Origin: Takakia lepidozioides
Lineage: Eukaryota; Streptophyta; Takakiopsida; Takakiales; Takakiaceae
Reading direction: 5' to 3'
Assembly: GCA_030704615.1 (NCBI GenBank)
Contig: CM060731.1
Location: 52,700,001-52,764,000, forward strand
DNA length: 64,000 nucleotides
The translations under genes were made by a program, and so were the position numbers. Positions 53,008 to 64,000 of the stretch are shown here, in pieces (position 1 is the first letter of the stretch; each line of letters opens with the position of its first letter). The notes below the pieces were generated by a model that was not told where the DNA came from, searched no databases, and saw only the letters and a program-made list of their open reading frames with translations.

Positions 53008-56000
53008 ATGACGAGGCGTCGTTTGTTGGAGAACACAGGGCCAAGGCAGCAGGTGAACGCGGAGACTGATTCACAAGAGCAGACGGAGACTGAGGCAGCG
53101 GCTGTGACACAGTCGGCGATAAGAGTGCGCCAGCCTGTGGATGCAGAGATGACTCGCAGGGACACTGAAGGAGGTGGAAGCACAAGGAACGCCGAACCGG
53201 GAGAAGGTCCAGAAACCCTAGAGCAGACAGAAATTCCAGCAGATGTGAGAGGGAAGAGGAAAGCTGCAGAAGGGGATCCAATTTCAAAACCTAAGAAGGC
53301 GCCAGTAAGTTTTCTCTAACTTACATTTCATTGTTGAAGATCTGCGTAGAGATTGAGTGGGATGTCCCAGACAGGGATTGTCGCTACCGACCATCACAAC
53401 GGTGATTTGCTTTCTACTCTTCTGCTAAGGGTTTACCGCACAATGAGTGGGTGACTGACGGTACCGTCAATCATCGTTGTTCAGATCATACAGTCTGTCT
53501 GATTGCCTTTCAAGCAGTCCTTCCTCTTCCCATGCTGGCGACGGTAATCACAATGGAGTCAATCTGAATAATCTGCACTTACTGTCTGCCCTAAACTATA
53601 CTGAATGTCGTTGCCGCCAATCACTTACACATAGATGTCATTACACAACACCGATCCGGCAGGTCCTTATCTTTTGTGATTGTCGTTAACGCCGTTCGCT
53701 ATCGCTCTCGCTTTTGTTTTGAATACGGCAGGATCAGCTTTGCTTGTGTAGATTGTGCTGAATTGTTTCACACCATTCATAGTGAGTTTCTTGGAGACAG
53801 AGTGATGGTCGTTATCGCCATTCACTATTTGCAAATTACTCAGTCAGAATTGAATGGCATCGTGCAGAAAACTGTGAGGTCCAAGCCTACATGATCAGAG
53901 GGGAAAGGATCTGGAGATGGGGACAAGTCCGGAAAAAGCTTAGAGAATACAAATGAAGCAGATGAATTTGAAGTGCACTACCTTGACAAGGTGAAAGAAC
54001 TCATGTCATTCCAAAAGGTAAACTCTCAGGAGGTTATAAAGGACATGCTCGTATCTGGAGGGCGTCTGGACATCCCTCTGTGCCGGATGATATCTATGTC
54101 TGTTGTGCGTCCACCTCTTTCCCATGACATAACAAAATTGGAGAGTGATTTTGTGCATGGATATAGACTTGGTGCACAAGTTTTTTATGTGTCACTGACG
54201 GATATAAATGGGAAAAGCACATTAGTGTCTCCAGAGATCAGTGATAACTGGGATGAGTGCTGGAAAGATGCCAATGAGGAGTTCGAGCTGGGCCTCATGA
54301 TGGGAAAGAACACCCAACAATTCTGCAACCACATGTTCTACGTCTGGGACGACAACCACCGATTGCTGGCATGGATGGGATACATTCAGAAACACCATGC
54401 GAAAGACAAAGACAAGCATGTTGCTGTGGAGGCAATGGTTTTGGATCCTGGAAACGACATCGCTAGGCTTCTTACAGCTATGCACGACGTGAACAAGTAA
54501 GTCATCCAGGAGATTTCATTCCTTCTGTAGTGTCTTATTAATCCCCCCAAAAAAGTGTTAAGGAATGCAATGTTTCCAATGTTTTTGCAGATCGACAGAG
54601 AAATCGCATGTGACAACAAGCTTGGTCCACACACTTTCCGAATTCAGAGGATTGGTCTGATGAAGCTGGATGATTTTCGGACAGTACTCCCACCCAATAT
54701 AATCAAGAAGTGCGAAACAGGAAGAGCTGCAGGCACTTGGTATTCTTTGACACGAGAGGCGTTTCTGGAGTACATGTATGCGGTAAGCCCGAGTCTGTAC
54801 TCAGTTTACTTTTCGAATACATGTTTGTAGTCCCTTCGGTGCTAATCACTACTTGAATCAATGCAGCAAGAACTGGCAGAGGCAGCTGAGAAGGGAAAAT
54901 CCGAATATTACCGCACTACACCAAAGGAACTAAGGACATCAAAGGGTGTGGAAGCTGCAATAAAGAAGGAGTTTGAAATGCGAAGAACCAAATTGATGTC
55001 CGCCTTCGGAAAGCAGCTTAGAATAGTAGATCCTGGACTTGGTTCTGAGTTCCTTCAGCAGATCAAAACACACTATGACAAGCATGTGCATCCGGAGATG
55101 TAGCAGGAGAAATTGCACCGGCTGGCCATATCGATGGTCGACCCACAAACAAAAATAAGGTGGCTGGAGATATGGAACTCAGATCAAACAGTAAAGGACT
55201 TGAATCAGTTCCCAAAGAGCACCATATAGCCTGGCACAAAGGTGGAAGGAATCAGTGATTTGGTGTTTGATAATCGGCTCCACAAGGCTACATTTTGGAG
55301 TCAGATGTGTATTCAAATATGCCGTTTTCTTTTCTTCAAGTATGTGATGAGTATCTTATTTGCAATTCTGACAAATATACAATTTGCAGCTCGAAAAGCG
55401 CGCCGTCATTGTGCTGGATCAGACTTTGAAGGACCTGAACATTTCGATTGTTTCCCCTCCCCAAATGTCATTGGAGGCATACATAAGGAAGTGGAGAGGT
55501 CTCACCTGGAGATACTGTTTTTTCCGGGAGTTCTCCAAAGATGGTAACATTTTACGGTCCAACGACTTTGACAGTCAGGTTGGAGGAGAGTGGGCCATGA
55601 TGCGAGTTGTGTACAGGTGCAATGTCATACTGGAAACTCTACTACTTTTTTTTGGGAAAAAATGTGGCTTCATAAGGATTGCAATCATAGATCCAGATTG
55701 AATGTCGTTGAAGACATTCACTTCTTTGTCTGAGTCATTCTTAAGCGAGTATATGAATTCACTGGTTAGGATCTAAGGGTGTAATTATAGTGTCCCTGAT
55801 TAGAATTGATAATGTCCTTGAATGGCGTTGACGACATTCACATCCGGAGTTGTTGAGATCTAGAGGTCCTCATAGTTATGTAAATTTTTGTAATGTCCAT
55901 AGAGTTTACAGTGAGGGTTCCTCACTTCATTTTGCTGAATGTCAATGCACACATTCAGTTGTTCTGCATTGTTTTTGCCTCTTGCGAGGAATCTGGAGGC

Positions 56001-58803
56001 TTGATAAGCTGTGTTATGAGAAATCCAAAGTGAATGTCGTTGACGACATTCACTTCTGTGTCTGTATTATGCACCAACGACAATTTGAATTTACATGGAT
56101 TGGGAGCTAAGTAATTGGTTCCTTGTTGGTATTTTTGTGAATGGCGTTGACGTCATTCACATACAGTGTTGTTGTGAGGTCCTCAGTGATATGTTCGTTA
56201 TGAATGTGCATTGAGTTTTTCGGGAGGGTTCCTTATTCAAGTTTATGATTTCCATCCTTTGATTTTGCTTCATTTGAGGAATAATTAGGCTTGATTAGGA
56301 GTGTATTCACAAATCCAAAGTGAATGTCGTTGACGACATTCACTTCTATGTCTGTGTCATTCCAAAACGATAGTTTGCATTCACGTGGATTAGGGTGTAT
56401 TTACAGTATCATTGAATGGAATGTTTTGAATGGCGTTGACGACATTCACATCCGGAGCAGTCATGTGGTCCTGAAAGGTCCTTGGAGCAGTTCTCAGAGC
56501 CATTTCATTCTATGTTTTTTTCATTCTGTTCTACTTGCATCTTACTCATTGAGCGCTTTGGTGGGTTGGGATTTATCTCCTATTTTTCAGGTACACGAAA
56601 TATGTGCTTATGGAAGGAAATCACCTGAGCAAAATTCCAGACTATCTTGACATGTGGTCGGACCCTGCAAACGATCCAACCATGTATACTGCAGGGATAT
56701 TAAAGGACTGGAGTCCTTCTCACTTCAGAGACTGTGGGTGGTACCTTGACTGCCTACCGGAGCACATGACCTTTCAAGAACAGCATATGAAATACTTGAA
56801 CAATAACGCTGAGATGCTGGCGCCTTTGACTGACGAAGAGTACCAACGAAACATAGCAACATTGGCTGCCAAGGAGCCTGATGCTCAGGGAACGCCGCAG
56901 AAGGGAAAGAAGGCGGGCCGCAAACCAAAAGACAAGGCTGTTGATGTCATAGCCATCTCACCAGCAAAGCCAAATGACAAAGACAAGTCCAAAGAGAAGG
57001 AAAAGGACAAGGGGAAGGAGAAAGAAAAGGAGATGGAGAGTGGGCAGGACTTTACTGCTGGAAGATATACCCGCACTGTTCAGTGCGTGTTCGATGCCAA
57101 GCCACACCCTTCCCGTTTTGATTCGGCAGGAGAGATGAAAATTGTTAATGAGAGTTGGCTGTCGATGATGCAGAGTCGAAAGAGAGGATACATTGGGGTG
57201 CCTTCGCCTACCTGGGACAATATAATCTCATTCCTCAATCTGGTGAGAATTCCAGTTTCTTTCCTTTTTCTCTGAAAGTTTCGTTGGCAGTATTTCAGTC
57301 TCGTTCTTTGAAAACATTCTTGCCATCGTTCTTATAAAAAACATGTCTGTTGCAGGTGAGCACAGGTCCCACCTTCGTGTGCGGTGTGCAGAAAACATAT
57401 GCGGCTGACATTGTCATTCTCGACATCCCGGATGGCCAGGCTGTGCTAGAAGTTCTTCCAAAGGGCAAGACGCCAGGCTGTAACAAATTCGAGGACAACT
57501 ACTGGAGTTGGGTGTTCGGGTTTTGTAATAACTTCCTCTCTGATGCAGGGACACTTCTGTTTTTTCAGTCATGTGACAATGATAGTCGTCGGGCATTGGC
57601 ATCATACCTCAAGTCTTCAGGGTTTGAAGTTTTGCGCACATGAAATTGTATGAACAGCCTCTACATTGTGAAATGGGGTTTCCTTGGTCAGCTGGTATGT
57701 CGTCTCCCTTCTGCTTGTGCTTTCATGATGAGTTTCAATGTTCTCTGCAGCTCCACTCTAGTAGAATCTGTTATGATCGACACCGATCATCACTGATTCG
57801 TGATAAAAATGATTTTTTTGTGTCTGAGTTCTGAATAGCCGATGTAAACACTTCCACTATAGATTGTGTTTACCACACTAACTTGCTATCTTTGGCAGAC
57901 AAGGATGTTCGAGGCGATCTGCTTGCGCAATATTCACACCTCCAAGACACCATCCTCCATCCGCAGCTTTGAGATTTCCGACCAGGGTTGTTTCGTCAAC
58001 CCCCCCTATGAGCCCCATGTCGATGACATTTTGTACAACTTTATGCAGTCCAGTCAGACTCTGAAGAGACCAGATGGCACTCCCTGGAGAGGTGCAAAGG
58101 AAAAGTCCCCAGCGTTCATGCAAATACTGCTGGAGTCATGCAGCCACCACTCTGCACGGGTGGTCGATCTTTCTGTGTCCACAGGTTCGTTCTTTCCCTT
58201 CCGAATTGGTTTTCTTTCAACAGTTTCATCTTCTTAAATCCCCCCCACCAAACTGTTCATGTCCTTCAGTGTGGTGCAGGAGCAACTTACCATGCATGCA
58301 AGGCAGGCGGAAGAAGCCTTTTTGGCATGGAGGGTGATTCTGACCTCTACAACACAGTGCTCCTCCCCCTTTTGTCTGGCTCCACTTTAGGCACACAGAC
58401 TGATCGGATTCAACTTCGAAATGATGACGATCCCGAAGATAAGCAGGTCGACAACGACTTTTCATGTGAGTAAGTGCTAAACCCTCTTTGGGAGCCATAC
58501 TCAATTTCTCAATAACATCAAAGTTATAGTAATAACTTTTTCAGGCTGTCTTTTAGGAAAGGCAGCGGTGGATCTTCAGGAGATACAGTCATTTCTGGCG
58601 AGTCTGTTTTCGACAGCCCCCTTTCCAATTTTCTGCTTCCTGTTTATGCCGAAGCAATGGCACTTCACGCGGCCGAGTCCCTATCCCTTGACTTTTTACT
58701 GCCCAGCCGTAGGTGTATCCAGCGTGGATCCGGTGTTCTAAAATACTTAGACTTAGATGCAGATGAAGCGGGGATACATTGTACTGACTCTGAGTCAGAC
58801 TGA
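53008..58803 (+). CDS. MULE partner protein with degenerate beta-class amino-methyltransferase-like domain (10 exons, three in-frame stops)
   Basis: Exons by GT-AG and phase: 53,008-53,304; 53,901-~54,490; 54,591-54,782; 54,867-~55,300; 55,390-55,616; 56,591-57,242; 57,356-57,694; 57,899-58,184; 58,280-58,469; 58,545-58,803. The donors of exons 2 and 4 are uncertain. The N-terminus is basic; middle exons are uncharacterised (FGKQLRIVDPGLGSEFLQQI, CFFREFSKDGNILRSND). Exon 6 has an AT-hook-like KKAGRKPKDKA and a Lys/Glu run. Exons 7-9 show an amino-MTase layout: ADIVILDIPDG (motif IV site), SDAGTLLFFQSC, IVKWG, then KSPAFMQILLESCS, VVDLSVSTGATYHACKAGGR (motif I site) and GMEGDSDLY. The usual DPPY and F-x-G-x-G residues are altered. 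In-frame stops: TAG 55,101, TAG 55,227, TGA 57,641. Possibly a SAM or DNA-binding partner rather than an enzyme. Confidence 0.68.
53370..53830. repeat. Degenerate palindromic motifs in intron 1 of the partner gene
   Basis: Five or six blocks of the type GA(T/A)NGTCG(T/C)TANCG(C/A)C(A/G)(T/A)TCAC, for example GATTGTCGCTACCGACCATC near 53,377, GTGACTGACGGTACCGTCAA near 53,450, AATGTCGTTGCCGCCAATCA near 53,604 and GTCGTTATCGCCATTCAC near 53,809. They are related to the clean palindromes at 55.7-56.45 kb. Confidence 0.6.
55697..56460. repeat. Three tandem ~300-bp units with six palindromes in intron 5 of the partner gene
   Basis: Palindromes at 55,700, 55,820, 56,032, 56,139, 56,322 and 56,430. 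Core GAATGTCGTTGACGACATTC or its GAATGGCGTTGACGACATTC variant, alternating, each followed by its own conserved tail (ACTTCT or ACATCCGG). Spacing is about 107-183 bp and the alternation implies a two-palindrome unit repeated three times. Confidence 0.85.
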
Positions 58804-59486
58804 ACTATATTCTTTTAATATTCATTTTCATACTATCTGGAAAACGTTGAATCCCCTTCCTCCACCGTAGTTGTTCCTTTAGAACAAATAATAATCACAG
58901 AATCAACTTTCATTTAAATTGCAATATGTATGAATCCATCTCACAAACCTCCCTGACTCTTCTCATATCCATTGTGCATTCATCTACAGTGTATTCATGC
59001 GTGCTCCATTCATGAATGTTTTCCTTTGTTCAACATCCATTGTATATCATCATCTGTACTCTTTAATCCACCCCACAAACCTTCCACACTCATTTCATAT
59101 ACGTTGTGCATTCGTCAAAAGTTTTGGTCATGCATCTTCCTGTCATGAATTTTTGTCATTGCTCAACATCCATTATACATTCATCCATTTTACTCTTATC
59201 CATCCCTCATTCATCCATCTACATTCATTTTTCACATTCATCCATCTGTTTATCATCCAACTGTACATTCATCCATCCTTTATTCAATGCCTTTTATTAT
59301 GTCGTCCAGCTTGTTTCCGCGGTAAAGGGTGCCAATCCGCGGGAATACACTCCACTTCTTTCTGGGCGCGTGGTGACGCGGCCTTCACGTGTGATGACGT
59401 GGAGTGAGCCCCGTGACGTGGCATTGGCGCAAGGTGACGTGGCGTGAGCGCAGTTGCGCTCACGCACTCACGCCGAGGCATCCTTG
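58804..59486. repeat. MULE right end: CATTCATC-rich tract and terminal block
   Basis: 58,900-59,290 is dominated by ATTCATCCAT-type words, a degenerate simple repeat. 59,360-59,480 is GC-rich with GTGACGTGG repeated and the terminal GCGCTCACGCACTCACGCC. No gene. Confidence 0.6.
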
Positions 59487-59497
59487 GATTCTAAGCA
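59487..59497. repeat. MULE target-site duplication, right
   Basis: GATTCTAAGCA, matching 48,020-48,030. Confidence 0.8.
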
Positions 59498-59695
59498 GTG
59501 AAGGAGCTCGATCGTGCAGGCTCAACTCGAGAGAGATGAGCCGCACGACTGACGCTCTCGTGAAGATAAGATGGTTCAGGTGTCAAGCTAAATTTGACAC
59601 CTGACTTAACACTTGAACTAAATCCAAGTGTTAAATACAAATAACTAGCTTTATTCTAGTTAGTTTCACACTGTGTTTATTTAACTTGACACATA
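59498..59695 (-). repeat. LTR-like repeat, right half of the copy split by the MULE
   Basis: About 200 bp highly similar to 9,015-9,210, including AGGCTCAACTCGAGAGAGAT and three neighbouring inverted repeats. The third stem here is perfect (AACTAG/CTAGTT). Ends in TTTAACTTGACA. Confidence 0.85.
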
Positions 59696-60709
59696 TTATC
59701 AGAATCGAGGGTTCAATGGAATGACAACTTCCCGGAGGAGTGGCTGCTCTCTTAGCTCCATGTGCTCCCCCCTTAGGGAGGATGAGTCAGAAATCAACTC
59801 GAGGCACCGTAAATCCTTCAAGAAAGGCAAAGCGAAGGTGCTCTCATTTGGTAGCTTAAATTAGTCATCAGGTCTGCTGAGTTGTTCTTTGTAGTGTTAC
59901 CTCGCCGTTCCCATGGTTCTGAATTATGAAGCTGCTGCAAAGTAGATAGAAGGAGGTGCTTGGGCCTTGCCCTGCTACACAGATGCTCTCCTGTTACCGA
60001 GTTGACCACGACAAGGCCTCACACTAGGTCTCTTTAGGCATCTTCCATGCTTGGGGGCACTGCTGTTAGGCTCTAATCATCGTGGTTTATGGCCCCTGGA
60101 CTCTGGATTATCCTTGATCTATGACCTCTCTTCTCCCCCTTCTCTTCAATCTGGTCACGAAGCACCGTCTTCCTAGTTCAGCTTTCATGGCACCCACGGT
60201 AGAGGTTATTTTTTCCTCTTGTACTTCTGGGACGTTCTATGTCCTTATATATAAAGCTGTGAGGCCTCCGTCCCTCATTTACTTAAAAAGCCAAAATAAA
60301 AAATAAAAATTATTACGCTCAAAAATGCCTAATCCGTTGTCCAGGGACGGTATGTAGTCGTTTGTAGGTCTGCATTGAATTGCTGGAAGAAATCTGGAAA
60401 GAACCAGTTCGAAGAAAGATCCACACTCGAGATCGGTTGTTCCTTCAGCTCTCTGCACAACCATTTCGGTTTTCCTGTAATGCTCCATGAATTTTCTCGA
60501 ACCTCATGCAGTCACGTTTGAGCAGTTTCTTAATTGAAGACCTGTAGACGGCTGTTTCTGATCATTTCTTTATCTTGTTCTCATGAAGGATAGATTCAAT
60601 GCAATCCTTCAACGCCTCTTTGTTGATGTTTATATTAATCGTCATGTTTAGAGGATGTTGTAACTGGAAGGTATTGTTGGTAGAGAGCGAAGGCACAGGA
60701 GTACAAGCC
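59696..60709. other. No gene recognised; upstream region of the host gene
   Basis: Short open frames only, none with recognisable motifs. An A-rich run at 60,290-60,310 is the only low-complexity feature. The 3' part probably holds the promoter or a 5' exon of the gene starting at 60,710. Confidence 0.4.
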
Positions 60710-62830
60710 ATGAAGGTGGAACACCAAATCACGCGGCCCGTTACGCGGGTGACCAGCTTAGGAGCATCCCGTCCGACGGTGACTGCTCAGCTGGCGCAAA
60801 CAACCTTGAGAAAGACCACTTCAAAATCTCCTCCTTCCTCTCCCGAAACAAGCTGCCAGAAGAAAGCAGTGCTTGGCGGAAAGGTAAACAAAGCAGCCCT
60901 ACGTCGAACTGGATTCTTTGAAGTAGATTCATGGTGAAGGATCGAGGTCGGCCACATCATGATCCGAATCTGTCTGGAAGTACGAAGACAGAAGTAAGAA
61001 AATAATATTCGTTCTCATCCGTTCCCGAACCAGCACAACTCTAATCCTCCTTTCTCCTGCGCCCTTCCTGCGGATGAGACCACGGATCTTTAGAAAAGCC
61101 AGTCGTTGCTAGCTGGAAAGGCCAACTTCTTTAGACTTGTTTGAGAAAAATCAGCAGTGAGTCTTCAGCCGGTAAAGTACCTAAGTATACTAGGGAGAAT
61201 CAATGAAAGGGAGCGCCAGATGTGAAGTGTGTGTGCCCTTATTGATTTAAGGTCTGTAGGTCACGTGTTTGTGCTTTCTTGAATAGTACAGATTTCAAAG
61301 GAGCTACGTTTCTCTGCTTCTTCGGAAGAGTTAGGATAGCAAACTTGCACGCGTGTATACATCAAGAGGAAACGACAGTAGCTTTATAGACGAGGCTCCG
61401 ATGCTGAGCTCCATGCTTTGTGGTAGAAATTATTCCTTTTGCTTTTCGAAACTTGAGAAACACGTTTCTGTTTGCACCGTACCTTTGCCCTGTAACGAAT
61501 CTGGCAGATACAGTTCAGGCTATGAATTAATGTAGAAAGCTTGTTGGCCAAGCTTACGTCTTTTCTTCCATTTGTTCTGCACATCGAGTCTTATTGCTTT
61601 TCTGGACAGAGAACGCGAACGCCGAATGATGGGAGTACAAATTCTTGCTCGGAAGCCATCGCTGAGACGTCAGATCAACACACCGTAATTACTTCCTTCC
61701 TCAGTCCGACTATCTGCTTAGAGTGGAAGCAAGTTTGGTCACTTGAAGAGAGCCCGACATGCTTTTTTCTTATCTTCCCCCTCAAGGATGACATGTAGGC
61801 AGCTCAAATGGACTATGCCGTTAGAATGCTGCCTTTTGCAAATATTAGTCCGCATAATTCCAAGAAGATGCTTGCATGTGGAAGAGAGTAGCTTACACCC
61901 GCTTCTACCATGTGTGCTCAAAGTTACGTGAACAAAATGCACTAAGGTTTAATGTAAGTGCTTCGATGCAGACAACCTTAAAAATACGTTCTTCCTTGGA
62001 GCTCGTTCTGATTGAGATCAAACAACTTCGTTTGGAGAGTGTCTTACTTCGGCGACTGTAGGTCGCTCGGCGTTTCACAGTCATAGAAATGAACGTTATT
62101 CATCCTCCTCACTAACCACGGGATGGTCCTTGACATCCAGGAACAGAAAGATTCGAAAATTAGTGTACTGGCTCCTCTCCTTGCAATAACCAGCGAGAAC
62201 TTCTGCGACGAGACCGTGAGCCCTGATTTTCTGCTAGGTACCAAACTAGAGCCGAAGGTTGAGTTAGAAGTAGTGGGTTTGACTGCCAACTGCTTCCATG
62301 GTGATGCTCTTGGTATGTCCAATTCTTCAACGGAGACCAGCGCAGCTCCATCAACAGAGGACTCCCATAGTGAGCCTGTTCGGTCCACAAAACCCGGCCT
62401 GGAATTGAAGCAGATTCAGCTGGTGACATCGATATCTTCCCCCTCACAATCCACTCATGTGGCCGACGACAACGACGGGGAAGAATCCCGGCACGTGTCT
62501 GAGGCAGCGAATGTCAGGTGGGAGTCAAGCATCACCACACCAGCGGCAAAAGACGCTCCGAAAGTTGGAAGAGAACACCATGAGTCCGATGAGGTCATTG
62601 ACGCAGCTTTAGAGATCTCAAAAATGCCACGGGATGGGATAAGACTGCAAGAGGATGAGCCACATGCGAAGACGACTGAGAAGCTGAAGGTCAATGAAGC
62701 AAATGGAATCCTTGCGTTCCTCAAGAGGCGGAGTCCTATTTTTGTCCTCGTTGGCCTCTCCATTCCTGTTTCAATTTGGCTCTCCGTCGACATGATGGGA
62801 GATGGACCAAGGATTCCCCCTCCCACTTAA
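60710..62830 (+). CDS. Host gene: predicted tail-anchored protein of ~312 residues, 3 exons
   Basis: Exons 60,710-60,883 (ATG at 60,710; an in-frame ATG at 60,599 is an alternative), 61,610-61,684 and 62,141-62,830 join in phase 0 at AAG/GTAAAC, CAG/AGA, ACC/GTAATT and CAG/GAA. The joined CDS is 939 bases. The protein is Ser/Thr/Pro- and Glu-rich and mostly disordered, then near its end has a hydrophobic segment SPIFVLVGLSIPVSIWLSV followed by a short polar tail, as in tail-anchored membrane proteins. No family recognised. Consistent phases across three exons support a real gene; no transposon sequence surrounds it. Confidence 0.55.
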
Positions 62831-64000
62831 AGTGTTTCTCAAAGCCTATGGGATTCAAAGACTTTACGAAGCGACAATATTTTGGCAATGATGGGTTGAT
62901 AAATTTTGAGGAGTAGGGCACCTGACGAGAATCCTCTTGCCGATTTGAATTTCTGTCGTCAAATCCTGGTCCACATATGGACGAAAACGAGAGTACCTAA
63001 GAATGTGTCGGTTTGTCTAGCGGCAGCTGCTGAAGAACTTCGTTTGTGTAGTGTGTGCCTAGGAAGCAGTAGGGCATAGTGAGGTTTTCCCGCCCTTTCC
63101 TTACAAATCTAAACATGGTTTCCGCTCTGCTGAAGGAAGATAGATACTTCTCTTCAGATTGCTATATACATTTGGCATTCGGTTTTCTCTTCTTGACAAG
63201 GAACCAGGTATTGAGGAGGAGCCAGAGATGGAGCTCCGCGTTCTGCGGGGTGAACGGGAGCACGCTCAAAGGCCTCAAACTCCACAGCCGCCATGATCAC
63301 GGCCCCCTAAAGCTTTCGCAAACTTTGCACTACAGTGCTGCGACTCGCTGACAGAATACGGAGATCCTTAACTTCACAGGGAACTACTCTTCTTTCAGTT
63401 TGCGGCAGGAAGCCACTCAAACACAGTATCCGATCTCCGGGTTTCAGCCACTCTATCATCCTCTAATTATAATAGTAAAGTTGTCCAATCTGGGGGGTCC
63501 AATGTTTTGGCCCCTTCCTATGGACATTTTGGGTTTTGGAGTTTCGGGGGATGAGCCCTCTGTTCCGAGTACCGCACAAAAGGCACTTCTCGCCTGCAGA
63601 CTGTTTTTGGTCTTCCAATTCCTTGCGTTAGCTAAACAATATAAACGGACCAATTAATATTAGAATATGTAACCATGTGCGTACGTTAACAATGCCTGCC
63701 AGGATGAAAACAGCTTCATTCGTAAAATTGGGAGCAGACAGGATTCACGCACATACCAAACATGCGCTGTCAGCATCAGTTCTTATGTAGGGCGCAAATC
63801 CCCACCATGGTTGGGCACAGAAGAGCTAAAACCTGGGACACCATTATGGCAAATGTGCCTCAGTACGTGGAACCTCTCCTCGCTGATACATTGGTCATAA
63901 AGATACCCACTTGGATGGCCACCAGTCAACGGATTCAAACCCCGGATTCAAACCCCTGTCATGCTGGTCACAGCCTGCCAAGGTGTTAGAGCAACAGGTC
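62831..64000. other. No gene recognised
   Basis: 3' flank of the host gene, then unique-looking sequence with only short open frames and no motif, RNA gene or repeat that I can support. Confidence 0.4.

Larger units (their letters stand above)
48031..59486. mobile_element. Mutator-like element (MULE) with transposase and methyltransferase-like partner gene, 11.46 kb
   Basis: Defined by an 11-bp target duplication GATTCTAAGCA (48,020-48,030 and 59,487-59,497) inside an LTR-like repeat whose unsplit relative is at 8.8-9.2 kb. The ends are imperfect inverted repeats sharing GGCGTGAG and GTGAGCG...CGCTCACGC blocks, with repeated TGACGTGG words. Two divergent genes fill it: a MULE transposase (minus, 52,155-48,642) and a ten-exon partner (plus, 53,008-58,803). 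An 8-11 bp TSD is the MULE hallmark. Confidence 0.85.

Noticed and set aside
1-64000. tRNA or rRNA genes, bacterial operons or organellar insertions
   Set aside because: No cloverleaf-like arrangement, rRNA blocks or organellar gene runs were recognised by eye; a dedicated tRNA search was not possible.

Overview
The window looks like repeat-rich nuclear DNA of a streptophyte plant or alga. It carries PLS-type pentatricopeptide repeat (PPR) fragments, plant-type GMP synthase, UBC9 and patellin fragments, a plastid/thylakoid targeting peptide, Athila/Tat-like and Ty3/gypsy retroelements, CACTA and Mutator-like (MULE) DNA transposons, and spliceosomal introns with GT-AG ends. I cannot fix the species. 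The transposase families and the DNA-methyltransferase retroelement suggest a charophyte, bryophyte, lycophyte or fern rather than a seed plant. No rRNA, tRNA or CRISPR array was seen. Only one probable ordinary host gene is present, at 60.7-62.8 kb.

Layout. 1-6.7 kb (minus): a Ty3/gypsy element with a DNMT3-like cytosine methyltransferase between protease and reverse transcriptase, and an extra 249-aa ORF upstream of gag. 6.7-8.8 kb (minus): a poly(A)-tailed chimeric retrocopy joining GMP synthase, UBC9 and another gene. 8.8-9.2 kb: an LTR-like repeat. 9.5-14.8 kb: remains of a CACTA-type element with a truncated TNP2-like gene (minus) and a spliced gene (plus) that fuses an FCP1-type phosphatase domain to a TNP1/EnSpm-like domain. 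14,813-28,475 (plus): a complete Athila/Tat-like LTR retrotransposon with TSD GTCCG. 28.9-31.3 kb: a decayed LINE. 31.3-32.9 kb (minus): an integrase fragment ending in a broken PHD finger. 32.9-33.2 kb: a plastid-targeting gene fragment. 33.3-46.55 kb (plus): a second, decayed copy of the methyltransferase retroelement, interrupted at 34,585-40,442 by a CACTA-like element that carries captured gene fragments. 46.55-48.0 kb (minus): patellin-like retrocopy fragments beside a second copy of the LTR-like repeat. 48,031-59,486: a MULE with an 11-bp TSD and two divergent genes. 59.5-64 kb: the rest of the split repeat, then the host gene.

Main result. Two unrelated mobile elements each carry a DNA-methyltransferase-type gene. 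The gypsy element encodes gag, protease and cytosine methyltransferase, then a leaky-looking UAG followed by CAA CCA, then RT and RNase H. A related fragment ends in integrase plus a PHD finger. The MULE encodes a GCM/SWIM transposase and, divergently, a ten-exon partner whose C-terminal half has the layout of a beta-class amino-methyltransferase with altered catalytic motifs. The partner's introns hold repeated 20-bp palindromes. A working idea is that such elements carry their own chromatin-marking functions; this is inference.
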